From assembly GCA_946902985.2 (NCBI GenBank), contig OX336390.1:527700861-527764860 (forward strand): a stretch of 64,000 nucleotides of DNA, given 5' to 3'. Below are positions 55,221 through 64,000 of this stretch, in pieces (the stretch's first letter is position 1; each line of letters starts with the position of its first letter). The position numbers and the translations under genes were made by a program. The notes beneath the pieces are model-generated. The model made no database searches. It was not told the DNA's origin and was given only the letters and a program-made list of their open reading frames with translations. This stretch comes from Meconema thalassinum. Taxonomy: Eukaryota; Arthropoda; Insecta; Orthoptera; Tettigoniidae.

Positions 55221-55499
55221 AAGTGACTTTGCCCCCCAGGGGGGGGGGGGGGAGACATCTAGTGGGACGTGGGTTGGCTACCACGGGAACCCAGCTGAGT
55301 CTGGCATGGCTTCCACTTACTTGTGTCGGGCTCCTCTCCGTTATCTTTCCTGTCGGCCTCCCTTGGTCAACTCTTGTTCTCTTCCGACCCCGACGGCATT
55401 AGGGTTTCCGAGGCTTAGGGGAGTCTCTTCCTTTCCCGCCTTAATTGGCCCTTCTCGCATATTTTCGGATCCCTCATTCTTCGAGGGTTCCGCCTTCTA

Positions 55500-55960
55500 T
55501 TTCTTTTACATTTTGTACGACTTTTCACTTCCAATTACATTTTGTACTTCTTTTCAATCTAAATTCCGTTTTGTGAGGTTTTTTTTCTCAATATAAATTG
55601 CATTTTGCACGTACCGGTACTTTCAATCTAAATTGCATTTTGTAAGCATTTTGATTTTCACTTGCATTTTGTGAGTATTTTGAATTTCAATTGCATTTTG
55701 CCGGCATTTTCAATCCAAATTGTATTTTTGCAAGTATTTTGAATTTAAATTGCATTTCGTGGCTATTTTGAATTTCAATTGTAAATTATAAATATTTTCA
55801 ACCTAAATTGCATTTTGTAAGTATTTTCAACCTAAATTGCATTTTGTAAGTGTTCTCAATGTAAATTGCCTTTTGTGAGTATTTTGATTCTAACTTGCCT
55901 TTGGTGAGTATTTTGAATCTAATTTGCCTTTTGTGAGTATTTTGAATCTTAACTTGCCTT
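55500..55960 (+). repeat. ~30-bp minisatellite array, left part
   Basis: About fifteen diverged units of TTGCATTTTGTAAGTATTTT type. The array resumes after the LINE insertion. Confidence 0.88.
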
Positions 55961-55971
55961 TCTGTGAGTAT

Positions 55972-57496
55972 ATATATACACCGCGGACAGGCCAACAAGG
56001 ACCACGCAAATATCACTTCTTTATAGGTCTAGTTTCCTTCTTTCTCTTCCAGAAGTCTTTCATCCTGGTCGACTGTGCAGCTCTTCTTTCAGCAGTCCAT
56101 TCTCCTCTGTTGAGATTTTTCTTCTCCCCGACAAGAATTTTGAGACCAAAAATTTTTTTTCTGTACTCTATTCGATTTAGACAATCTTCTTCAGTAATTT
56201 TGAATTTTTGAAGTTCTTCTTTCATTTGTTTTACATAGCCTCCTTGTCCTTTATAGTTCCAGATTTTATCAAAAATTTGTTTGTTTAACCTTGAGCAATC
56301 CATGCGGACCATATGTCCGTAGAACTGAAGTCGCCGTTTTCTGATCATCACTTCAAGGTTGTCAATTTTACTATAAATTTCTGCATTCGATCTCAGTCTA
56401 TAACCTTCCTGTGTTTTCCTAGGACCATAAATCCTTCTTAAAATTCTTCTTTCTATCTTGAGCAAATTCTCCATTCCGGTTATATTTGTAGTTTCCATGC
56501 CGTACAAGATGACTGGTCTAACAACAGTATTAAAATGTCGTAATTTTGCATTGATAGACAGGTTCTTTTTATTGTATATATTTTTTGTACAAAAATTTAA
56601 TCTTTCCAATTTCCCTTTTTTGTTCTAGATTGCCAATTTATCCGTCCCATTGCTACTAATTATTTCTCCAAGATATTTAAATCGGTCAGTGACCCTGGTG
56701 CTCCCATAATTTGTTTTTATCATTTTCTTAGTGTATTTCTGATCACTTGTCATCATCTCTGTTTTTACCAACGAAATCTGTAAGCCCGCTTTTTCCGCCG
56801 TTTCTTTTAACTGATCAATTTGGTTAATAGCTTCTTGTTCTGATTCAGCAAACAACGCTACGTCGTCAGCAAATGCTAAACCTTTGACTCTGAGGTTCTT
56901 ATTCTTTGTACCAATTTTAGCACTTGAATCGTTCTTCTCCCAAAACGTCCTCATGACTTTATCCAAGACCAAATTGAAAAGCAGTGGTGATAGACTGTCC
57001 CCTTGTCTTAGCCCAGTTTTTACCTCGAAGGGCTCGCTAACTTCATTTAAAAATTTGACTCTGGAAATCGTATTAGTTAATGTAAGTTTTATTAAATTTA
57101 TGGTTTTTTGATCAATTTGGTATTCCTTCAATGTGTCAAAAACAGTATCCCTATCCACTGAATCATACGCTTTCTGAAAATCAACGAATGAGATAAAGAT
57201 ATTCTTTGGCCTGTTGTTGTAATATTTTAATATCAATTTTAAACTAAGAATTTGTTCTGCACACGATCTATTCCTTCTGAAACCTCCTTGGAACTCGCCA
57301 AGCTGTGGTTCGATCTGTGGTTCAAGTCTGTTTAAAAGTAATTTGGCAAATATTTTATATGTGACAGACAACAATGAGATCCCCCTATAACTATTGACAT
57401 CAATTTTTGAGCCTTTTTTATGTAGTGGATGAATTAAGGCGATTAACCAGTCTTCTGGAATTGCTTCCTCAATCCAAATTTTCTGGAATAGATTTG
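55972..57496 (-). mobile_element. 5'-truncated LINE inside the minisatellite, 11-bp TSD
   Basis: TCTGTGAGTAT flanks the insertion at 55961-55971 and 57497-57507. This variant of the array unit (TCTG instead of TTTTG) appears only at these two places in the array as far as I can see, which supports a true TSD. The 3' end on the left has a (TA)n-like tail. Confidence 0.88.
56013..57490 (-). pseudogene. LINE reverse transcriptase (RTE-like) and C-terminal domain, one nonsense codon
   Basis: About 490 codons in one minus-strand frame, broken only by a TAG near 56623-56625 (after DKLAI). Order of motifs: IPEDWLIALIHPLHKKGSK, NSYRGISLLSVTYKIFAKLL (RT block 1-2), GGFRRNRSCAEQILSL, FVDFQKAYDSVDRD (motif A), TGLRQGDSLSPLLFNLVLD (motif B), GLAFADDVALFAES (motif C), AEKAGLQISLVKTEMM, FKYLGEIISSNG. 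The C-terminal part has RPVILYGMETTNITGM, RKRRLQFYGHMVRMD and WTAERRAAQSTRMKDFWKR, stop at 56013. The endonuclease and RT N-terminus are missing through 5' truncation. The near-intact frame means a fairly recent insertion. It is related to but distinct from the LINE at 15.8 kb. Confidence 0.92.
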
Positions 57497-57507
57497 TCTG
57501 TGAGTAT

Positions 57508-58080
57508 TTTGAATCTAAATTCCATTTTTTGCGTATTTTCACTCTAAATTTCATTTTGTAAGTCTTTTTGCATTAAATTTACCTTTTGTGAGTACTGTAT
57601 TTCCAATCTAAATTGCATTTTGTAAGCATTTTCGATCTCACTTGCATTTTGTAAGTATTTTCAATCTACATTGCATTTTGTAAGTATTTTGCTTCGCCGG
57701 CGCCGACAGTTTGTGAGTGTTTTGAATTTCAATTGCATTTTGTAAGTATTTTCAACCTCAATCGCTTTTTGCAAGTATTTTCAATCTTGGGTGGCATTTT
57801 GAATCTAAATTGCATTTTGTGAGTATTTTGAATCTCAATTGCATTTTGTAAATCTTTCGAATCTGCATTGCAGTTTGTAAGTCTTTCGAATCTACATTGC
57901 ATTTTGTGGGTATTTCGAATCTAACTTGCATTTTGTAAGTCTTTTGAATCTAAACTCCGTTTTGTAGGTCTTTTCCATCTAAATTCCACTTTGTCTGTCT
58001 TTTTCCTTTAACTTGCCTTTTGTGAGTGCTTTCAGTCTTAAGTTACATTTAGTACGAGTTTTCAGTCTACCGTGGTTTTC
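57508..58080 (+). repeat. ~30-bp minisatellite array, right part
   Basis: Continuation of the array after the LINE, about eighteen diverged units, for example TTGCATTTTGTAAGTATTTT near 57670. Confidence 0.88.
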
Positions 58081-58192
58081 GTTATGGTTGCCATTCCATT
58101 GCCATTTTCGCTATCAGACGATTAGTGGCCGATAACCTCGAAGTTAGGCCCCTTAAAACAATTATCATCATCATCATCATCAAGTTACTTCG

Positions 58193-59323
58193 GCAGTGAA
58201 CGACTTTCTGTATAGGCTATTTGGGTTGACAACACTGGTATCTATACTCTAATAACAGTCGAAATCTGAGAGCGGGACTAAATGGGAAGAGGTCTACATA
58301 TCCAGTCCACCTTAGCCATGACTCTTTCGTAATTTAAGATAGCGGTTGGTTAATTGCAGTCAAGCACTGGTTCCCAATAACACACGACCGTTTTGTTGAA
58401 ACTGTTGTCAAAAATGTTATTATCCTTTGCAGCCCTCAGCAGACCAAGAAAATTACCTCGCTAATAACAAAGGACATTCGATAACGACAAAGTTAATACG
58501 GTCTTCTAACGGGGTCATTGTTTCCAGCGTGAAACACTGACCAACTTCTGTGAGTCAATTTTCAAAACTTATTACATCATCTTACACTATGGCACATGCT
58601 GTGTCACACTGCACTTTTAGCATGAAATGAAGTGAACCCCATTATGTTTCTAGACGAATAATCCAGCAAGAAGGCTAACTCAACATAACTAGGTTAACAA
58701 GTGCACAAGCGAATAAGATGGATAATTTTCAGTCCCAAATCATTTCCTCTCAATTTCAGTCAATAAGAAGAAATGACTTTAGAAATTGGCTCTCCTTAAT
58801 CGGTCATAACTGTTGAATAAGATTTGCAAATGAGACTGCTTGCTGTCCATCAGACCATGACTCTTGTCAGAGTCTTAGTGAGGTTCCAACTATGGCATAT
58901 AGGGAGTGAAATGCCCTGCTATGGCCATTGGCAGCAATTCAAATATAATAGTGATTATCACTCCAGTCAGGGGCGTAAAACTCCTCGCAAACTTGTGGGG
59001 GGTGGGGGTTCACATTTATGAACTGCGGTTGCCTACCTACCAGTAAGAACTTCTTTTCGTTTTAAGCTTTAAAGCCTGAAATAACATGGTAATATAGGTA
59101 TAACGCTAGATTTAAAATAGAACGTAAATTTTATTCATTATTTCTAATTAAAATACAAAAAACAATCAGAATATGAATACAAAATATAAAACAATTGAAG
59201 ACACTTTTAAAAAGGCAGCCTTAGTCCAAAATTGGGTTTTTTGAACGGTACCACCATTTGGTACTTTGCTACATGCAGCACCATTTGACATACTGTTGCG
59301 TGCCACCCCCCTAGTGGCACTTT
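58193..59323. other. Non-coding stretch
   Basis: No gene seen. Immediately left of the gypsy LTR, 59250-59323 has two CACCATTTG phrases and GTGGCAC in both orientations. Confidence 0.4.
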
Positions 59324-59981
59324 TGTTAACTGGATTACGGTGGGTTGAAGCACAACACAGATTGTTCCTTAAAGAAATAATTAACTTTATTGCGGCCAGA
59401 AAGATACACCACTCAACAGCAAATACAAGCAATTAGAACCTTACTCCAGTTTCCTCAAGTCTCTTCCTTGAGCGCTCTTGCCCCTTTCACTTGTCAACAA
59501 ACCACAGAAGTTAAACCGTCTTAATGAGTCCAGTGGCCTTGACAGAAGCTACCTGCACCTCTTCCTCATGTACACAAATTACAGTTACTTACGATAACCT
59601 GCTACACGCTGTTTCGCTGTCCGCAAGCTGGGGAAACAATGTCACTGGATTTCGTAACTCGCACGGCACTTCTTCACCACACTTCTGTCGCTCAGTGAAA
59701 TCACACTCGCTCAAAAACACTGTCCTCTAAAAACTCGGTCCCCTCACTGTTGAGGCCGCTTATATAGCAGGCTGGTGACTCAATGAATTCTAGAATCGTC
59801 CAGGACACACGGCTTCTCGAGATTTCCTTCACTGGCTGGGTCACGAATATTCTGGACCATCCCTTTCACTTCGCAGCCCGTTGCGTAACGCGCACGTAAT
59901 ACACTGAGGCAGAGCACACACAGCCCGGGGCAGCTATGACTCAACGTGGCGAGGCGACAAAACAAACTCACAGCCGTAACA
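59324..59981 (-). repeat. 3' LTR of gypsy 2 (left boundary tentative)
   Basis: On the minus strand it starts TGTTACGGCTGTGAG right after a G-rich tract and could end ...CAGTTAACA at 59324 (TGTTA/TAACA ends). An alternative end is GGCACGCAACA at 59294. A TATA-like CTATATAAG lies at about 59758-59766. The left TSD cannot be checked. Confidence 0.65.
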
Positions 59982-59996
59982 CCACCCCCTTGCTAA
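59982..59996 (-). other. Polypurine tract
   Basis: Minus-strand AGCAAGGGGGTGG directly precedes the LTR start TGTTACGG; it would prime plus-strand DNA synthesis. Confidence 0.7.
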
Positions 59997-60071
59997 AAGG
60001 CTGATCGTCCCGATCAATTATTGGTCCGTCTGTGTCCCTCCGTAGGCTGCCAGGCGATCTCGATGCACGAT

Positions 60072-62803
60072 CTACATATTCGCCCTCGGGCTCCGCTGGA
60101 TCCTGTAGACGATATCGTTGATCCGTTTCACGACTCGGCACGGGCCCTCCCAGGACTTCTGCAGTTTGGGTGGCAGGCCTTCCTTCCGTAAAGGGTTGAA
60201 GAGCCAGACAAGGTCGTCCTCGTGGAATCCGCCAGCATCCGTCTGTTGGTCGTATCGGGTCTTCATTCGGTCGGTCTCGATCCGCAGCTTCCTCCTCGCG
60301 AACGTGTGCACGTCCCCCAGTTGGTCGACCAGTTCTTGACAATACTGGCTTACCGGGACCGGATCATTTCCAGGTCGGCCGAAGGCAAGATCGACATGTA
60401 GACGGAGCTCCCTCCCAAACATGGCCCGGGCTGGTGTGCACCCGGTGGCTTCATGCACGGCGGCGCGGTAGGCCAGGAGAAATAGTGGAAGATGATGTCA
60501 CAATCCCTCTGGTGCTCGCTGACGACTACTCGGAGATGGTTCTCGATGGTGCGATTGAATCGCTCTACCATCCCGTCGGACTGAGGGTGTAGCGGCGTTG
60601 TCCTTGTCTTCCGGATTCCCAGCAGCTGGCATAGCTTTTGGAACACCTGCGACTCGAAGTTCCTCCCTTGGTCGGAGTGCAGCTCCAGGGGTACTCTGTA
60701 CCGGCTGACGAATTCCTTCACCAGGGTCTCTGCGATCGTCGCGGCTTCTTGGTTAGGGAGCGCATTCGCCTCCGGCCATTTGGTGAAGTAGTCGCTGACG
60801 ACAAATATGTAGCGGATCCCTGCCTCGCTTAATGGGAATGGCCCAGCGACATCGATGGCCACACTCTCCATTGGGCCGCCCACGTTGTAGGTCTTCAGTG
60901 GACCCCGTCGTCTTCGTCCTGGGCCCTTGCTGGCTGCGCAATCGTGGCACCTCGCGCAGTGGTTCTCCACGTCAGTTCGGCATCCGATCCAGTAGAACCG
61001 CTCTCTCAGCTTCTCCAGGGTCTTCCTTATCCCTAGGTGTCCACCAGATGATCCTCCATGGACTTCCTTCAGGACTTCCTCCGTCATAGCCTTTGGAACG
61101 ACGACTTGCTCCCGAGATGTCTTCCCGTCGGTGCTCTCCCAGGTACGGCAGATGAGGCCATCCCTTACAACCAGCGAGTCCCACTGCGCCCAGTAGGACT
61201 TAAACTTTGGGCTGCAGTCACTCACAATGTTCCACCCGGGTCTGGGGACACAGGCCCTCTTCCATTCGGCTATCAGTCCCAGGTCATCATCATCCGCTTG
61301 CGCCCGCGTGAAAGATTCGCGGCTCCAGCTCCCTTGAAGTTCCACGGTAGTCCTTCGGCACTGTATCCCGGTATTCTCCTCCCTTCTGGTACAGAAGGTG
61401 CAGTCTTCGGGGCACGGTCTTCGTGACAGGGCGTCGACGTTAGAATGCAGTTGGCCTTTCCTGTGCTGGATCTCAAAGTTGTACTGTTGATGCCTCTCTA
61501 ACCACCGCGCGAGTTGACCCTCGGGCTGCTTTAAGTTCAGGAGCCACCGAAGGGATGCATGGTCGGTCCTGATGAGAAATTCTTGTCCGTACAGGTACTT
61601 GTGGAAGTGTTCAATGGTCTTCACGATGGCGAGCAGCTCCTTCCTGGTGACGCAGTAGTTCCTCTCTGACTTTGACAAGGCTTTGCTGAAGTAGGCCACC
61701 ACTCTCTCCTCGCCGTCCACTATTTGCGACAGGATTCCCCCTATGCCAAAGTCGCTGGCATCGGTATCGACGATGAACCTTGTTCCAGGTCTGGGGTAGG
61801 CCAGAATAGGTGCGGTGCACAGAGCCTGCTTGAGTTGTTCGAAGGCACTGTGGCATTCTGCTGTCCACGTGAAGAGTTGGTCCTTCTCAGTCAGTCGATG
61901 CAGTGGTTTGGCGATGTCGGCGAATCCTCTCACGAAGCGACGGTAATAAGTGCAGAGTCCCAGGAAGCTTCGTAGTTGGGACTTGTCCTTCGGAACTGGC
62001 CACTCCCTCACAGCTGTGGTCTTCTCTGGGTCGGTGCGCACCCCTTCCTCGGAGACGATATGCCCAAGGTACTGGACCTGCTTCTGGAAGAGCTGACACT
62101 TCTTGGGGCTCAACTTCAGCTGGGAAGCCCGTAGCTTCATCAAGATCTCCTTCAGTTTGCTGTAGTGCTCCTCAAAGCTTCTTCCCAGAACGATGACGTC
62201 GTCTAGGTAGACCAGGCAGGTCTTCCAGTGTAGTCCCCTCAGAATGGACTCCATTAGCCTTTCGAAGGTCGCAGTGGCGTTGCACAGACCGAATGGCATG
62301 ACGGTGAACTGCCAGAGCCCGCTGCCCACAGAGAACGCAGTTTTCTCGCGGTCCTTAGGGTGGACCTCCACCTGCCAGTAGCCACTCTTCAAATCCAAGG
62401 TGGAGAACCATCTTGACCCTGATATGGTGTCCAGGGTGTCGTCGATCCGGGGTAGTGGGTAGCTGTCCTTCTTCGTGACGTCATTCACCCGCCTGTAATC
62501 CACGCAGAACCTGGTGGAACCGTCCTTCTTCACTAGCACGACCGGAGAACTCCAAGGACTATGTGATGGCTCGATCACTCCTTGCTCCTTCATCTCTTCT
62601 ACCATCCGTTCGACTTCGGCTTGCTTGGCGAGCGGGACACGTCGGAATGGGGCCCTAATCGGTGCGCTGCCCCCAACGTCGATTCTGTGTTGGACCGAGC
62701 TTGTCCTACCGAAGTCTTTGCTCCCCACGGAGAAGACATCCTGGAATTCGCGTAGCAGGTCCTGAAGTTGGCGTGATTGCTCCTCGTCTAAATGGTCCTG
62801 GGA
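60072..62803 (-). pseudogene. Gypsy 2 pol: reverse transcriptase, RNase H, integrase
   Basis: From the right: SVQHRIDVGGSAPIRAPFRR, then RT with FSTLDLKSGYWQVEV, MPFGLCNATATFERLME and the catalytic CLVYLDDVIVLG (intact YLDD). RNase H follows (FIVDTDASDFGIGGILSQ, RTDHASLRWLL). Integrase has the HHCC finger (HLGIRKTLEKLRERFYWIG, CARCHDC) and DDE residues in AIDVAGPFP, LHSDQGRNFES and MVERFNRTIENHL. Just after VVSEHQRDCD a one-base frame change near 60485-60500 moves the true C-terminus (AAVHEATGCTPARAMFGREL, HEDDLVWLFNPLRKEG, GPCRVVKRINDIVYRIQRS) to another frame, which meets a stop at 60072 before reaching the polypurine tract. Most active sites survive, so decay is modest, but the frameshift should truncate integrase. 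Confidence 0.93.
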
Positions 62804-63655
62804 TCATTGGTACAGCTTCTGTAGTTCTTCTGGCAGGGCGCGTCTTCTGCGGTTGTCCGTCTGCAGGTGTCCGTCCGTCGTGTCTGTGGTGCGGGCAATC
62901 CAGGTAACGGGCTCGCAGACTCCTAGGTTGGTGTCCCGGTGAACCGTAATATCGTAGTCGATCAGGTTGGACAGGCGGACGTACGGCCGAGACGTCGTGT
63001 TGATGAGAGTCTTGGCAACTAGCAATCCTTTCGTCTGGATGTCCTCATATTTTGGCTCGATGACTGCCGCCACTCCCTCAGCTGTTCCGTCGACAATTAC
63101 GGCAGCGCTGACTTCCGTCCTGGCGGGAACGATGACATTCTCTCTCAGCCTTACTCGTCGTGCGGCGATGGCCTCGTGTGCTGGTTCCAAAGCAACTTCC
63201 TCACTTCCGAAGTGCTGAGTGTTGGTACTCAGATCCAAGATGATGATGTTCTGGTCCAGGAAATCCAGTCCGATGATCACTTCATTTGATACGTCAGCCA
63301 CAAGCACTGGATGCTTCATCGCCCGTCGACCAATGACGAACTCCAGTGATGCTTCGCCATGTACCGGTGCGGTCTCCCCGGTCGCGGTTATTAGCTGGAG
63401 GTTCCTTTGTGTGGGTTGCACTCTCCACTTCGGGATCACGGTGGGACTGACGATGGTCCTCGATGCTCTCGTGTCGATTAGCAAGGGCCAGCTCTCTCCG
63501 TTGACGACTCCGTCGACCATCAGGCTGCTATTATCCCTCCGTAACTGCGTCACACGAACTTGGACTGCCGGGGCTTGACGACTGTCACAAGCCAACCTTT
63601 GCCCCCCCCCCCAAGGCTGGCTGATACCTGCTTTCCTGGGCCGCGCGGTTTCCAT
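62804..63655 (-). pseudogene. Gypsy 2 aspartic protease region
   Basis: About 284 codons in the same frame as pol and ended by a TGA at 62804-62806, after which the frame continues SQDHLDEEQSRQLQDLL into RT. The retropepsin active site reads SWPLLIDTRASRTIVSP; the family has Gly where this has Arg, which should inactivate it. NEVIIGLDFLDQN is the second conserved protease segment. The formal start Met at 63655 overlaps gag in another frame; the native protein would be part of Gag-Pol. Confidence 0.88.
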
Positions 63656-63999
63656 ACGACTGACTGTCCCGACGGAAACCCTTGGCGACGGCGATCACCG
63701 CAGTCCTTGCTCAGGTGGCCTCTCTTACGGCAGGTCCAGCAGGTCGGTAGTCCTCTTCCGGGCCGCCTCTCCGGATGTCCTTCGGCTACGTTTTTGTTGG
63801 TGGTACTGCGACTCTTGAAGAACCGGCCTAGCGCCTCCATCAGTTCATCGGCTAGGGGCTTGGTCTTGTCGGCTTTGGCTGGTTCGTCGACGTCCACCTG
63901 ACGCACCCGCGCGCGCATTCTAGATACCTGCTTTGCCGTCTCGAACTCAAGTGCGTGGCTCAGCGCATCTGCCAGGGTCTTATTGCGCGCGAGTCGCAG
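63550..63999 (-). CDS. Gypsy 2 Gag C-terminal part with CCHC zinc knuckle (partial)
   Basis: The frame is open to the right edge (NKTLADALSHALEFETAKQV just inside it), so the true start is outside the window. It contains one retroviral-type zinc knuckle, CWTCRKRGHLSKDC, spacing C-x2-C-x4-H-x4-C, near 63713-63754. Such a knuckle binds the element RNA during packaging. It ends in VKPRQSKFV at 63550. An 11-G run (63602-63612 as C) at the boundary puts gag and protease out of phase: either a slip mutation, an assembly error, or a frameshift site. Confidence 0.85.
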   Translation of the reverse strand: MRLARNKTLADALSHALEFETAKQVSRMRARVRQVDVDEPAKADKTKPLADELMEALGRFFKSRSTTNKNVAEGHPERRPGRGLPTCWTCRKRGHLSKDCGDRRRQGFPSGQSVVWKPRGPGKQVSASLGGGGKGWLVTVVKPRQSKFV

Positions 64000-64000
64000 C

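Larger units (their letters stand above)
55232..58181 (+). mobile_element. Minisatellite-bearing retroposon, copy 2, interrupted by a LINE
   Basis: Begins CCCCCCAGG with a poly(G) run and the same GC-rich head as copy 1 (GGCTACCACGGGAACCCAGC and TTTCCCGCCTTAATTGGCCC). It continues with ~30-bp minisatellite units and ends CCTCGAAGTTAGGCCCCTTA, AAACAA and (ATC)n. Flanks AAGTGACTTTG (55221-55231) and AAGTTACTTCG (58182-58192) agree at 9 of 11, an aged TSD. A LINE is inserted at 55972-57496. Confidence 0.85.
59324..64000 (-). mobile_element. Ty3/gypsy LTR retrotransposon 2, continues past the right edge
   Basis: Minus-strand order: gag end (63550-64000), protease (62804-63655), RT/RNase H/integrase (60072-62803), polypurine tract, 3' LTR (59324-59981). 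The 5' LTR, primer site and most of gag lie beyond the window. Inactivating changes: a protease active-site substitution, a TGA between protease and RT, a frameshift in the integrase C-terminus, and a G run at the gag-pro junction. It is unlike the gypsy element at 20 kb in sequence and in having a zinc knuckle. Confidence 0.95.

Noticed and set aside
61058..61426. Plus-strand open frames across 60-63.9 kb
   Set aside because: They are antisense shadows of the GC-richer gypsy pol.

Overview
This is eukaryotic, almost certainly insect, nuclear DNA. I see no operons, no ribosome-binding sites and no convincing host gene. What can be recognised is transposable-element sequence in various states of decay, separated by AT-rich non-coding DNA. 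The SINE style (a tRNA-like head, a body of the kind 'gagatctgtgctggacaaa', and tails sharing the motif GCCCCTTAAAACAA) and the density of Tc1/mariner, RTE-like, Penelope and Ty3/gypsy remnants suggest a large polyneopteran genome. My recollection points to an orthopteran, but the sequence alone cannot settle the species.

Layout. 1-7329: a stretch bracketed by inverted clusters of AATACCC/GGGTATT motifs (possibly hAT-like), holding a broken Helitron/Pif1-type helicase and two SINEs with target-site duplications (TSDs). 8.3-16.7 kb: an inverted repeat, two dead Tc1-like transposases, a hairpin repeat seen again at 15.1 and 19.6 kb, SINE pieces, and the 3' end of a LINE. 17.1-18.1 kb: two nearly identical 167-bp direct repeats. 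20227-27862: a young Ty3/gypsy element with 1494-bp LTRs, a tRNA-Lys-type primer site, an intact gag and a canonical -1 frameshift heptamer, but a broken and internally deleted pol. 28612-33603: nested TIR elements, the inner one interrupted by a Penelope element that is an inverted dimer with GIY-YIG coding sequence on both arms. 33734-34978 and 55232-58181: two copies of a retroposon with an internal ~30-bp minisatellite; a 5'-truncated LINE has jumped into the second array. 37-50 kb: SINEs, two mariner remnants, three copies of a (CAA)n-tailed LINE, one of them inserted into another LINE. 52.1-53.6 kb: a second copy of the 28.8-33.2 kb element. 59324 to the right edge: a second Ty3/gypsy element on the minus strand, with LTR, pol, protease and the zinc-knuckle end of gag, inactivated by several lesions.

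How the parts relate. Nothing works as a host pathway. The links are parasitic. Several short retroposons share a 3' terminus with a LINE, so they probably borrow its reverse transcriptase. The gypsy element at 20 kb has near-identical LTRs but a dead pol, so it probably moved with enzymes supplied in trans. The most unusual signals are the ladder of primer-site-like repeats at its LTR 3' end, the gag-pol frameshift site, the Penelope inverted dimer, and the minisatellite retroposon family.
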